From: Desulfuromonas sp. CSMB_57 | GTDB lineage: Bacteria > Desulfobacterota > Desulfuromonadia > Desulfuromonadales > Syntrophotaleaceae | DNA length: 64,000 bases | NCBI RefSeq assembly: GCF_020194955.2 | Contig: NZ_JAFCIY020000001.1 | Coordinates: forward strand, 124,001-188,000 | Direction: 5' to 3' | Notes under the pieces: model-generated | Told to the model about the DNA's origin: nothing | Databases searched by the model: none | Seen by the model: the letters and a program-made list of their open reading frames with translations, nothing else | Position numbers and translations under genes: made by a program | In this document: piece by piece, positions 1 to 8,090 of the stretch | Numbering within the stretch: the stretch's first letter is position 1 | Layout of the letters: every line of letters starts with the position of its first letter

Positions 1-1
1 C

Positions 2-1585
2 CGGTACAACATCACCCTGCGGGACGACAAGACCTACCTGTCCCTGCGCCTCGATCCGGCCGAGGAATTTCCGACCCTGCAACTGGTCCGCAAGGTCGTG
101 CGGGACGGTGCCCGCTATTTCGGTCCCTATTCCTCTGCCGCCGCGGTGCGGGCCACATTGAAGGAAATCTTCCGGATTTTCCCCTTGCGCCGCCATCCGT
201 TGGAAGCCTGCCGGCGTCGCAGCCGTCCCTGTCTGTATTTTCAGCTTGGTCAGTGCAGCGGTCCCTGCCATGGTGCCATCAGCCCTGAAGACTATGGGCA
301 GATGGTGGCCGGCGCCCTGGCGCTGCTGTCCGGCCGGGAAAGCGAGGTAATGACCCTGCTGCGGCAGCGCATGGCGGAAGCGGCCGGACGCCTGGCCTAT
401 GAGGAGGCCGCTCGCTGCCGGGATCAGATTCGCGCCATCGAGCAGACCATTGAACGGCAGAAGGTGGTGGAGGCCGGGGCCGGTGATCAGGACGTGGTGG
501 GATTGTTCCGGCAGGGCGGGGAGGTGGAGGTGGCTTTGTTGTGCGTGCGCGAGGGCAAGCTCATCGATCGGCGCAGTTTCGTTCTGGAATGGCGCCTGGC
601 CGAGGAGGAACTATTGTCCTCCTTTTTGCAGCAGTTCTATGGTCGGGAGGTGTTCATTCCCGATCGTCTGCTGTTGCCCCTGCTGCCGGAGGATGCCCCT
701 GCCCTGGCGGAATGGCTGACGGAGTCGAAGGGCAGAAAGGTCGAGATCCTGGCCCCGCGGCGCGGTGTGCGGCGGTCGCTGGTCGAGATGGCGGCCCGCA
801 ATGCAGAAGAAAGTTTCCGCGAACGCGGCTCCCGCCAGGAGGCGCGGGAAGGGGTGTTGCGGGATATTTCCGAACGCCTGCAGCTGCATCGTCTGCCCCG
901 GCGCATGGAGTGTTTCGATATTTCCAACGTCCAGGGGCGTTTCAGTGTCGGAAGCATGGCGGTGCTGATCGACGGCGAGGCGGACAAGAGCGCCTATCGG
1001 CATTACCGTATCCGCACCGTGTCCGGCAGCGATGATTATGCCGCTCTTTATGAAGTTTTGCGCCGCCGACTGCGACGCGGGCTGCAGGAGCAATCGCTGC
1101 CCGATTTCATTCTCATCGACGGCGGCAAGGGACAGCTCGGTGTACTGCAGGCGGTTCTTGAGGAACTGCGGCTGGCGGACCGCATCGACGCGGCCGGTAT
1201 TGCCAAGAGCCGGGTGGTGGCCAATGTGCGGGGCAAGGCGGTGGAGCGCAGCGAGGAGCGTTTTTTCCTGCCCGGCCGCAAAAACCCGGTGATTCTGCCC
1301 CAGGGGTCGCCGGCTCTGTTCATGCTCCAGGGCCTCAGGGACGAGGCCCATCGTTTTGCCATCACCCGGCACCGCAAACTGCGCCGTCGCAGCACCCTGA
1401 CCTCCGTGCTGGAGGAGATTCCGGGGATCGGGCCGCGTCGCCGCCAGGCACTTCTGCGGCACTTCGGCAGTGTCAAACAGATTCAGGCTGCCGGGTTGGA
1501 AGACTTGCGGGCCATGCCGGGTTTGCCGGCCGAACTGGCAGAGCGTATTTTTTACGCCCTGCATGGTTCCCAGACCTCGGAATGA
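2..1585 (+). CDS. uvrC: UvrC, excinuclease ABC subunit C (5' truncated by window edge)
   Basis: This is the incision subunit of UvrABC nucleotide excision repair, which cuts the damaged strand on both sides of a lesion. The reading frame is open from base 2, so the gene starts before the window. What remains (about 527 residues) begins at the end of the GIY-YIG domain (YNITLRDDKTY, then ARYFGPY). It continues through a Cys-rich stretch (CRRRSRPCLYFQLGQCSGPC), the UVR motif (EEAARCRDQIRAIE) and the RNase H-like nuclease domain (FDISNVQG, ILIDGGKGQL), and ends in paired helix-hairpin-helix motifs (EEIPGIGPRRRQALL). About 75 N-terminal residues should be missing. The stop lies 9 bases before a palindromic CTAG-bounded element. 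The identification is secure. Confidence 0.97.
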   Translation, partial: RYNITLRDDKTYLSLRLDPAEEFPTLQLVRKVVRDGARYFGPYSSAAAVRATLKEIFRIFPLRRHPLEACRRRSRPCLYFQLGQCSGPCHGAISPEDYGQMVAGALALLSGRESEVMTLLRQRMAEAAGRLAYEEAARCRDQIRAIEQTIERQKVVEAGAGDQDVVGLFRQGGEVEVALLCVREGKLIDRRSFVLEWRLAEEELLSSFLQQFYGREVFIPDRLLLPLLPEDAPALAEWLTESKGRKVEILAPRRGVRRSLVEMAARNAEESFRERGSRQEAREGVLRDISERLQLHRLPRRMECFDISNVQGRFSVGSMAVLIDGEADKSAYRHYRIRTVSGSDDYAALYEVLRRRLRRGLQEQSLPDFILIDGGKGQLGVLQAVLEELRLADRIDAAGIAKSRVVANVRGKAVERSEERFFLPGRKNPVILPQGSPALFMLQGLRDEAHRFAITRHRKLRRRSTLTSVLEEIPGIGPRRRQALLRHFGSVKQIQAAGLEDLRAMPGLPAELAERIFYALHGSQTSE

Positions 1586-1594
1586 GGTATTTCC

Positions 1595-1759
1595 CTAGTG
1601 TCCCGTGCGGTTAGTCCTGTCTTCAAATTCCGGCCCTTTTGGGCGCCGGCTGCGTTCCGCCTTCTCGGCTTAACTCTGGCTAGGCCTGCGTCGGCGCGCC
1701 TTGCCGGCAACCAAAAGCTCTCAGAATTTCTTGACACGGCTAACCGCACGGGACACTAG
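1595..1759. repeat. 165-bp palindromic MITE-like element, family 1, copy A
   Basis: The element begins CTAGTGTCCCGTGCGGTTAG and ends with its exact reverse complement, a perfect 20-bp terminal inverted repeat that includes CTAG at both ends. Pairing continues inward with mismatches (AAATTC/GAATTT, then CTTTTGG/CCAAAAG and GCCGGC/GCCGGC), so each arm folds back over at least 55 bases. A near-identical copy lies at 3536-3700 and a decayed one at 30628-30790. No transposase is encoded. It sits between convergent uvrC and malQ and could act as a bidirectional terminator. Its last CTAG supplies the malQ stop codon. Confidence 0.85.
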
Positions 1760-3285
1760 CCGGGGGTTTTCCCCGGGCCGCGGCCGTAACGCCAGGTGAG
1801 ATCGGCCAGTTGGCTTTGCAGGTCGAGGGTCAGGGCCTCCTCGGCCAGCCGCCAGCTCCAGTTGGCCGAGGGGCGCCCGGGAACGTTCATGCGCGCGCTG
1901 CTGCCGAGGCCGAGCAGATCCTGCAGGGGCAGCACCGCCAAACGGGCTACGCTGGCCTGGGCCATGCGGATCAGATCCCAGGGCATTTCCGGTGGATTTT
2001 TACCCAGGTAGGCGGCGACTTCGGCGCGGCGAGCCGACGGCAGGGAACTCCACCATCCGAGGGTGGTGTCGTTGTCGTGGGTGCCGGTGTAGATCACGCA
2101 GTTGGTGTTCAGATTGTGAGGCAGGTACGGATTGTCGGGTCCGGAGTCGAAGGCGAATTGCAGAATTTTCATGCCGGGCAGCCCGAAGTCATCGCGCAAT
2201 TCTTCAACTTCCGCAGTGATGATGCCGAGGTCCTCGGCGATGAAGGGCAGATCCCCGAACTCACGTTGCAAGGCTTCGAACAGTTCCGCGCCCGGACTCG
2301 GCCACCACTGGCCGCTGACGGCCGTCGGTTCATGGGCGGGGATGGCCCAACAAGCCACGAAACCGCGGAAGTGATCGATGCGCAGCAGGTCGCACTGGGA
2401 GAGGTTCCAGGCTACCCTTCGTCGCCACCAGGCGAAGTCTTCCTGGCGATGCTCATCCCAATGGTAGAGGGGGTTGCCCCAGCGTTGGCCGGTGGCGCTG
2501 AAATAGTCGGGAGGAACGCCGGCCACCGCAACCGGTTGCCGTCCTTCGTCCAGGCAGAACAACTCCGGCCGGGCCCAGACATCGGCGGAATCCAGGGCCA
2601 CGAAGATGGGCAGGTCGCCGAGCATGCGCACTCCGCGATCATGGGCGTAATGGCGCAAACGCTGCCACTGCTCAAAAAAAACGAACTGGGTGTAGCGCCG
2701 CAGGTGCAACTCTTCATCCAGCCCCTCCCGCCACTGGGCCAATGCCTGGGCCTGACGGGTACGCAGTTCCTCGGGCCAACGCTGCCAGGGTCGGCCGTTG
2801 CAATGCTGGTGCAGGGCGTCGAACAGGGCATAGTCTTCCAGCCAATCGGCCTGTTCCCGGCAGAACAGATCGAAGGCCTGTTGTCGCTGTGGTTCTCCGC
2901 CGGCCCGGAAACGTCGCGCGGCTTTGGCCAGCAACCGCTCCTTGAAGGCTGCAACGGCAGGAAAATCGATGGATTGATCCGTCGCCGGGGCCAGATTGGC
3001 CAGGTCTTCCTCTTCCAGGTCATCAGTCTCCACCAGCAACTCCGGACAGATGAGCAGCGGGTTGCCGGCAAATGCGGAGCGGGTGCTGTAGGGGGAGTGG
3101 CCGTAGCCCGTTGGTCCCAGGGGCAGAATCTGCCAGATCTGCTGACCGGCGTCGGCCAGAAAGTCGACAAAACGGATGGCTTCGGCACCGAGGTCGCCGA
3201 TACCGTGACGGCCGGGCAGGCAGGTCGGATGAAGCAGCACGCCGCTGGCCCGGCCCTGCGGCCAGCCTTTCGATAAGTGTTCCAT
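1756..3285 (-). CDS. malQ: 4-alpha-glucanotransferase (amylomaltase, GH77)
   Basis: Transfers alpha-1,4-glucan segments between oligosaccharides in cytoplasmic glycogen or maltodextrin metabolism. The protein (509 aa, normal for bacterial MalQ) opens with GVLLHPTCLPGRHGIGDLG. It carries the GH77 catalytic signatures: nucleophile Asp in LRIDHFRG, acid/base Glu in FIAEDLG, and the third Asp in THDNDT. The start at 3285 follows AAAGGG at good spacing and gives the family N-terminus; the open frame upstream is only intergenic sequence and repeat copy B. The stop codon TAG is formed by the terminal CTAG of repeat copy A, so the element inserted exactly at the gene end or the gene ended in CTAG and served as target. 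Confidence 0.95.
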   Translation of the reverse strand: MEHLSKGWPQGRASGVLLHPTCLPGRHGIGDLGAEAIRFVDFLADAGQQIWQILPLGPTGYGHSPYSTRSAFAGNPLLICPELLVETDDLEEEDLANLAPATDQSIDFPAVAAFKERLLAKAARRFRAGGEPQRQQAFDLFCREQADWLEDYALFDALHQHCNGRPWQRWPEELRTRQAQALAQWREGLDEELHLRRYTQFVFFEQWQRLRHYAHDRGVRMLGDLPIFVALDSADVWARPELFCLDEGRQPVAVAGVPPDYFSATGQRWGNPLYHWDEHRQEDFAWWRRRVAWNLSQCDLLRIDHFRGFVACWAIPAHEPTAVSGQWWPSPGAELFEALQREFGDLPFIAEDLGIITAEVEELRDDFGLPGMKILQFAFDSGPDNPYLPHNLNTNCVIYTGTHDNDTTLGWWSSLPSARRAEVAAYLGKNPPEMPWDLIRMAQASVARLAVLPLQDLLGLGSSARMNVPGRPSANWSWRLAEEALTLDLQSQLADLTWRYGRGPGKTPG

Positions 3286-3535
3286 GGGAGCAACCCTTTC
3301 TTTTCCGGGGTTTTGGATTTTTATCAAAGGTACGTTTTCGCCCCGTCTCTGTTTGCTGCTTTGACTGCCTGACGCAAAGAGTATGGCATGCCGGGCCGGG
3401 AATTCCAATCGGATGTTCCAATGATCCTGCCTGCGGCCGTCGGCACGGCCCGAATGTTTTTGGCTTGAAAGAGTACAGGGGAACCGTTGAACTGCACCTG
3501 CCATGCAGGATGCTATAATTTTCAACATGTTCCAG

Positions 3536-3700
3536 CTAGTGTCCCGTGCGGTTAGTCCTGTCTTCAAATTCCGGCCCTTTTGGTCGCTGGCTGCGTTCCG
3601 CCTGCTCGGCTTAACTCTGGCTAGGCCTGCGTCGGCGCGCCTTGCCAGCAACCAAAATCTCTCAGAATTTCTTGACACGACTAACCGCACGGGACACTAG
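3536..3700. repeat. 165-bp palindromic MITE-like element, family 1, copy B
   Basis: Nearly identical to the element at 1595-1759, with the same length and the same perfect 20-bp terminal inverted repeats ending in CTAG. Differences are a few substitutions in the middle. Its right-hand CTAG (3697-3700) is shared with the left end of a second, unrelated palindromic element. It lies upstream of malQ and, together with the second element, fills the region upstream of the cytochrome gene. Confidence 0.85.
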
Positions 3701-3865
3701 GAGGTTGTCGGACTATCCATGCGCTGGCTGCAAATTCGGCTCTTTGGCCCATATTTCAGCTCCTTTTCGGCCCATAGCTACGGCTATGAACCTTCAAACG
3801 AGCTAAAATCTGTGCTCAAACATCCAAATTTTCGCTTCAACCCGGATAGTCCGACAGCCTCCTAG
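3697..3865. repeat. 169-bp palindromic MITE-like element, family 2
   Basis: A second, unrelated long palindrome. The left end CTAGGAGGTTGTCGGACTAT and the right end match as inverted repeats with a single mismatch over about 23 bases including CTAG. Pairing continues through both arms (AGCTC/GAGCT, AAATT/AATTT) to a central hairpin CATAGC-TACG-GCTATG. Length and CTAG boundaries match family 1 although the sequences differ. It ends 20 bases before the start codon of the cytochrome gene, so any promoter for that gene lies within or before these elements. Confidence 0.8.
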
Positions 3866-3885
3866 CAACCGGAAAGGGGGGCCAA

Positions 3886-4299
3886 ATGGTTCGGAGGATC
3901 GGATTGACTCTGGTGGGATTGTTCTGCGCTGGGTTTCTGCTTCTGAACGGCTGTGACAGGATGCGGTCCGGCGACAATGCGACGGACAGAACAGAAAATG
4001 GCGAGGCAGGGGGCCAACGTCCGGAAATCACCCCCGGCCGGGATGCAGGCCGGAACCATGCCGAAGGCGCGGCTTTATTCGACCGGCACTGCGCCGGTTG
4101 TCATCCGCAGGGCGGCAATACCATCAATAGCCAAAAGACTCTGGACAGTCGCAGTCTGGCTGCCGGCGGTATCACGACCAGGGCTCATATCGTAGACAAA
4201 ATGCGCCGGCCGGGGCCGGGCATGCCGCGCTTCGATAAGGACCGGCTTTCGGATGCGGAGGCGGAAAAAATCGCCGCCCATATTCAAGCCAGTTTCTGA
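3886..4299 (+). CDS. Class I c-type cytochrome, lipoprotein
   Basis: A small monohaem cytochrome c (137 aa) with a lipoprotein signal (hydrophobic stretch then LLNGC, Cys23), so probably anchored to a membrane on its outer face. After a charged linker, the haem motif CAGCH is at about residues 69-73. The distal Met is probably in the sequence GPGMPRF near residue 115, as in cytochrome c6/c553-like electron carriers. A strong ribosome site (GGAAAGGGGG) precedes the ATG. The region upstream consists of two palindromic elements. Partner and pathway are unknown; a general periplasmic electron-transfer role is inferred. Confidence 0.88.
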   Translation: MVRRIGLTLVGLFCAGFLLLNGCDRMRSGDNATDRTENGEAGGQRPEITPGRDAGRNHAEGAALFDRHCAGCHPQGGNTINSQKTLDSRSLAAGGITTRAHIVDKMRRPGPGMPRFDKDRLSDAEAEKIAAHIQASF

Positions 4300-4369
4300 A
4301 CGGACCTCGAAGTACCGGTCCCGCCGAAAAAAAGCCGGTGCAGCGAACCCCTTTCAGGAGCCGTGACGG

Positions 4370-4585
4370 TCAGGGGGCCTTGCGGGGCGGCCGCCGACCG
4401 GCCAGGAGGGCGGCCAGTACGCCGAGGGCCACGCCGAGAAGCAGGGTGGCCAGCAGCATGATGGCCAGGGGCGGGGCCACGGTCCACAGCAGCAGGCGGA
4501 TTTCCGCCGGGCCGGTGTTCTGGGCGATGAGCAGCACCGCCAGGAGGATGAGCAGGGTGGTGAGGTAAAGCTTCAGTCTGGTCAT
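4370..4585 (-). CDS. LapA-domain (DUF1049) small membrane protein
   Basis: A 71-residue protein with two hydrophobic helices (LYLTTLLILLAVLLIAQN and LAIMLLATLLLGVALGVLAALL) joined by a short stretch, and a basic tail RRPPRKAP. This is the layout of the LapA/DUF1049 family (formerly YciS), where E. coli LapA helps control LPS assembly. The conserved QN after the first helix is present. It is the last gene of a minus-strand series after the NAD(P)HX repair enzyme. Function here is inferred only from the family. Confidence 0.75.
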   Translation of the reverse strand: MTRLKLYLTTLLILLAVLLIAQNTGPAEIRLLLWTVAPPLAIMLLATLLLGVALGVLAALLAGRRPPRKAP

Positions 4586-4624
4586 AATGGCAACTCCGGT
4601 TCGGTCCAGGTGGGCGGCTCGTCT

Positions 4625-6202
4625 TCAGAAGATCAATTCCGGTCCGGCATAGCGTCGCGCGAGGTGGGGCGGCAGGCCGGCCCGCTCGGCACGCAGGGCC
4701 GGCGGCAGGTGATCCAGTAGGTCCTGGGCGGTCATGCCGTCCTCCCCCCGGGATGCGGCGGCCAGGTCACCGGCCAGACCATGCAGCAGGACGCCTTTGC
4801 AGACCGCTTCCGGCAAGGGCAGGCCCAGGCAGAACGCGGCGGCAATGGTGCCGGTCAGCACATCACCGGAACCGGCCGAGGCCAGGCCGCTGTTGCCGCT
4901 GAGATTGATGAAGACCCGGCCGTCGGGGCAGCCGATGAGGCTGTGGGCTCCTTTGAGCACCACGATGGCATTGAGGTCGCGGGCCCCCCGGCGCACTGCA
5001 GCCACCCGGTCGGATTCGATGGCGCCGATGCTCAATCCAGTCAGGCGCGCCATTTCCCCGGGATGGGGGGTGAGCACGGTTGGCGCCCGCCGTTGCTGCA
5101 GCAGTTCCGGCCTGGCGGACACCGCCGTCAGGCCGTCGCCATCGATGAGCAGCGGCCGCTGGGTGGCGGTCAGTTCCCGGGCCAGTTGCTGGGTTTCTTC
5201 GTCCAGGGACAGGCCCGGTCCCAGGACCACGAAATCCTGACCGGCAGCCGTGGCCAGCAGGGCTTCGCGATTCGCCAGGGCCAAACTACCGCCGGCCGTT
5301 TCCCCCTGCGGCAGAAAGACGATTTCACTGCCCTTCATGGCTATAAAGGGGGTGATGCCGGCCGGGGCCGCCAGGCGGCTGTAGCCGCCGCCGGCCTTGA
5401 GAAAGGACAATGCCGCGAAACAGGGTGCCCCCAGGTATCCGGCAGCGCCGGCGATGAACAGCGCCTGGCCGAAACTGCCCTTGTGACCGGTGGCCGATCG
5501 GGACGGCAGGGGCGGCGGCAGGTTGACGGCCAGTTGCAAGGTCGCATTTTCCAACAACGCACGGGGCATGCCGATATGGGCCACATGCAGTTGGCCGCCG
5601 CAGGCAAAGCCCGGATACAGCAGGTTGCCCGCCTTGGGCAGGCCGAAGGTGACCGTATGACTGGCCTGCACCGCGCAGCCGAGGATCTGGCCGGTGTCGC
5701 CCTGCACTCCGGAGGGGATGTCGAGGCTCAGGACCGGCCGGCCGCTGGCATTGATGGCATCGATGACCGCTTGATGCAGACCGTCGACTTCACGACTGAG
5801 GCCGGTGCCGAACAGAGCGTCGACCAGCACCTCGCCTGCCGCCAGTCGCTCGGCCAGGCCCTCGGCGCCGGACAACCGCTGGACCGGCACAGGCAACCGC
5901 TCCAGCATGGCCATCTGACGTCGGGCGGCCCCCTTGAAACGTTCCGGATCGCCGAGCAGCAGCACCTCAACCTGTCCGCCATGGCTGTGGATGTGGCGGG
6001 CCACGACCAGCCCGTCACCGCCGTTGTTGCCCAAACCGCACACCACCACGAAGGATCGTCCGAAGACCGGCCCCATGCGGGTTGCCAGAACGGCGAAGGC
6101 AGCGTGTCCGGCGTTTTCCATCAATAGATCTTCGGCGATGCCGAAGCGGTCGATGGCGGTGGCATCCATTTCGCGCATCTGGGCAACGGTGCTGATTTTC
6201 AT
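4625..6202 (-). CDS. nnr: Bifunctional NAD(P)HX epimerase / ADP-dependent dehydratase
   Basis: Repairs hydrated NADH and NADPH. The N-terminal YjeF_N epimerase interconverts R and S NAD(P)HX, and the C-terminal ribokinase-like dehydratase restores NAD(P)H using ADP. The 525-residue length is typical of the fused bacterial enzyme. The N domain shows CGLGNNGGDGLV and LSLDIPSGV; the C domain shows GHKGSFGQALFIAG, PTVLTPHPGEMARL and the catalytic GNSGLASAGSGDVLTG. The start ATG follows GGAAGG by four bases. It lies 21 bases downstream of a HAD phosphatase gene and upstream of the LapA gene, in line with an operon. Confidence 0.95.
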   Translation of the reverse strand: MKISTVAQMREMDATAIDRFGIAEDLLMENAGHAAFAVLATRMGPVFGRSFVVVCGLGNNGGDGLVVARHIHSHGGQVEVLLLGDPERFKGAARRQMAMLERLPVPVQRLSGAEGLAERLAAGEVLVDALFGTGLSREVDGLHQAVIDAINASGRPVLSLDIPSGVQGDTGQILGCAVQASHTVTFGLPKAGNLLYPGFACGGQLHVAHIGMPRALLENATLQLAVNLPPPLPSRSATGHKGSFGQALFIAGAAGYLGAPCFAALSFLKAGGGYSRLAAPAGITPFIAMKGSEIVFLPQGETAGGSLALANREALLATAAGQDFVVLGPGLSLDEETQQLARELTATQRPLLIDGDGLTAVSARPELLQQRRAPTVLTPHPGEMARLTGLSIGAIESDRVAAVRRGARDLNAIVVLKGAHSLIGCPDGRVFINLSGNSGLASAGSGDVLTGTIAAAFCLGLPLPEAVCKGVLLHGLAGDLAAASRGEDGMTAQDLLDHLPPALRAERAGLPPHLARRYAGPELIF

Positions 6203-6223
6203 GGCGCCTTCCCGGGCAAGGTG

Positions 6224-6907
6224 TTACGGGGTTGGATGAGCCGACTCCGGCCAGGCCATCAGATCCGGTTCGGCAAGCAGGAAATCGGTGACCGCATCGA
6301 GGTCCGGCAATACCCGCCAGGCCCCCGGAAACTCCTTTTCCGGCGCCAGGCTGCTGGGTACCACAATACAACGAAGGCCGGCACAAAGGGCAGATTGCAG
6401 GCCGCGAACCGTATCCTCGATGACCAGGCATTCCCCGGCGGACAGGCCGGAACGGCCCAGGGCCTTGAGGTAGGGTTCCGGGTGCGGCTTGGTCAAGACA
6501 AAGTCCTCACGGGTCAGAATGAAGTCGAACAGGTCAAGCAACCCGTTGCGGCGGTGGATGAGTTCAAAATGATGACGTTGGGAGCTGGTGACCACGGCCA
6601 TGCGCACCTTGGTGTGCAGTTCCGTCAGGGCCCGGCGCACTCCCGGGCGCGGCGCGATGCCGGAGGCCAGCAACTGCGCATAACGCTGGTCCTTGCGTTC
6701 CCGCAGAATGGCTATGGTTGCCGCGTCCAGGCCGCGTTGTGCGGCCAGTTCCAGGCAGCTCTTGCCCGCGTCGAGGGTAGTCCGGATGAATTCCGCCAAG
6801 GACAGATCGATGCCCACTTCCCCCAAGGTTTCCTGCATGGCCTGGAAATAGAACTGTTCCGTCTCCACCAGGATGCCGTCATTATCCCAAAAAATGGCTT
6901 TGATCAC
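6224..6907 (-). CDS. HAD-superfamily phosphatase/phosphoglucomutase-like hydrolase
   Basis: Predicted small-molecule phosphatase of HAD subfamily IA (227 aa). Motif I is FWDNDGILVET, with nucleophile Asp8 and general acid Asp10. Motif II Ser/Thr is in VVTSSQRHHF, the motif III Lys in LTKPHPEPYLKAL, and the motif IV acidic residues in VIEDTVRGLQSA. A helical cap follows motif I. The GTG start at 6907 is preferred because AAGGA lies seven bases upstream and the core fold begins there; the open frame upstream overlaps the neighbouring gene. Substrate cannot be told from sequence; beta-phosphoglucomutase-like and sugar-phosphatase relatives both fit. Confidence 0.85.
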   Translation of the reverse strand: MIKAIFWDNDGILVETEQFYFQAMQETLGEVGIDLSLAEFIRTTLDAGKSCLELAAQRGLDAATIAILRERKDQRYAQLLASGIAPRPGVRRALTELHTKVRMAVVTSSQRHHFELIHRRNGLLDLFDFILTREDFVLTKPHPEPYLKALGRSGLSAGECLVIEDTVRGLQSALCAGLRCIVVPSSLAPEKEFPGAWRVLPDLDAVTDFLLAEPDLMAWPESAHPTP

Positions 6908-6947
6908 GCTGCTTTCCTTGTGTTGTCCGGGCGGATTGAAGGCGCCC

Positions 6948-7340
6948 TCAGGGGATCGTTGCAGGCAGCAACGTGAATTCTTCCAGGACTCCGGAGAAGT
7001 TGGCGGCCCGGGGGCTGGAACAGCGATAGGAGAGGGCATCCAACTGCAGGATGCCTTTGCCCTTGGCTTCATTGAAACGCAACCGCATGCGTCCCTCGGC
7101 CACGGTATTTTCTGATGAAATGGCAAAATGCCGGTAGGGGTCCTTGGGACTGAGGGTGAACTGGCTGAGGGGTTGCGAGTCTTTCATGAGGCGAACATTG
7201 ACCGTCCGCCCCGGTCCGCTTTGCCATTCCAGGTTCATGCAGGCGAAACGTTGCGCACCTTGGCTTTGTTCCATCTCGCCGGCCAGGGCCGAACCGCTCA
7301 GGATTAGCAGGCTGCAGAACAGGATGATTGCGGGTTTCAT
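6948..7340 (-). CDS. Secreted protein of unknown function
   Basis: I do not recognise a family. The 130-residue product has a clear signal peptide (KPAIILFCSLLILSGSALA, cleavage after ALA). The mature part, of about 110 residues, contains two cysteines (FACMNLEW and SYRCSS) that could form a disulfide, with alternating hydrophobic positions suggestive of a beta-sandwich. The start at 7340 is set by GGAGG eight bases upstream. It lies 40 bases upstream of the HAD gene on the same strand. A periplasmic location is likely; nothing indicates an enzymatic role. Confidence 0.7.
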   Translation of the reverse strand: MKPAIILFCSLLILSGSALAGEMEQSQGAQRFACMNLEWQSGPGRTVNVRLMKDSQPLSQFTLSPKDPYRHFAISSENTVAEGRMRLRFNEAKGKGILQLDALSYRCSSPRAANFSGVLEEFTLLPATIP

Positions 7341-7497
7341 GTCTTTTGCCTCCATCAACGACCGAAATGATATGCCCCCGAAGGCAGCCGATGAAGCTCC
7401 CGCCGAAGGGCTGGGGAAAAAATTCCCTCATTCTCAATTCTTTGTAACCCGGACACCCGCCAAGGGTCAAGAATCCTCCCGGCAACTCCAGGCTGGT

Positions 7498-8031
7498 TCA
7501 GCCGGTTAGGTCCGCCGCCTCTCCGCGCAGTGCCTGGATAGGGTTGTGCTGCAACAGACGATCCTTGACCGCCAGAGTGGTGACCGGAGCATGGGAGTGG
7601 CGGGCGAACAGCAGGTCGTGTCCCAGACAGAGTCCCATGGCGATATTCAGGTCGGTGCCGGCAGCCTGCAGGGCCAGGGCCTGGCCGATCGGATTGCAGG
7701 AAACACCTCGATCCCCCGGTACCAGCGCCTCTGCCGGCAAGCGGCAGAGCTTGCAGTCGACCCGGACAACCTCGAAACTTTCTGCCAGCAGGGCTTCAAG
7801 TCGACAAGCCTCAGCCCGGAGGGCCACGCAGTGGGCAAGGCCCAGGCGCCGCCAGCCGGCGGCATCGGCGAAGCGTATCAGTTCTTCAAGGCGATTCAGG
7901 CCACGGCCCTTGGCCGCGGAGGCCAGAGCCATGAGTTGCAGATCGTCGTCCCGGTAGGCCGCCAGGCAGGCGTGTTGCTCCTCGCTGAGGGTGACGGAGC
8001 TTTGGGCGGGGGTGAGCATGTTCGTCTCCAT
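7498..8031 (-). CDS. DUF1847 protein, putative metal-binding
   Basis: A 177-residue cytosolic protein matching the DUF1847 family by its C-terminal signature MGLCLGHDLLFARHSHAPVT followed by VKDRLLQHNPIQAL. Conserved Cys and His residues (AHCVALRAEAC, CKLC, SCNP, GLCLGHD, RHSHAP) suggest a bound metal or Fe-S centre, as the family name proposes; the chemistry is unknown. The start may be Met1 or Met5 (MLTPAQSS). It sits between the SIMPL gene and the secreted protein on the minus strand. Confidence 0.8.
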   Translation of the reverse strand: METNMLTPAQSSVTLSEEQHACLAAYRDDDLQLMALASAAKGRGLNRLEELIRFADAAGWRRLGLAHCVALRAEACRLEALLAESFEVVRVDCKLCRLPAEALVPGDRGVSCNPIGQALALQAAGTDLNIAMGLCLGHDLLFARHSHAPVTTLAVKDRLLQHNPIQALRGEAADLTG

Positions 8032-8090
8032 GATGCGGGTGGCCGGCCAAGCGGGCCGCGCGGCCGGTGCCGGCGATCCAGGTCGGCAGG

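Noticed and set aside
1552-1749. Open frame (about 65 residues) within repeat copy A; a similar one lies in copy B as an upstream extension of malQ
   Set aside because: It is the translation of the palindromic repeat, lacks a ribosome site and has no protein-like features.
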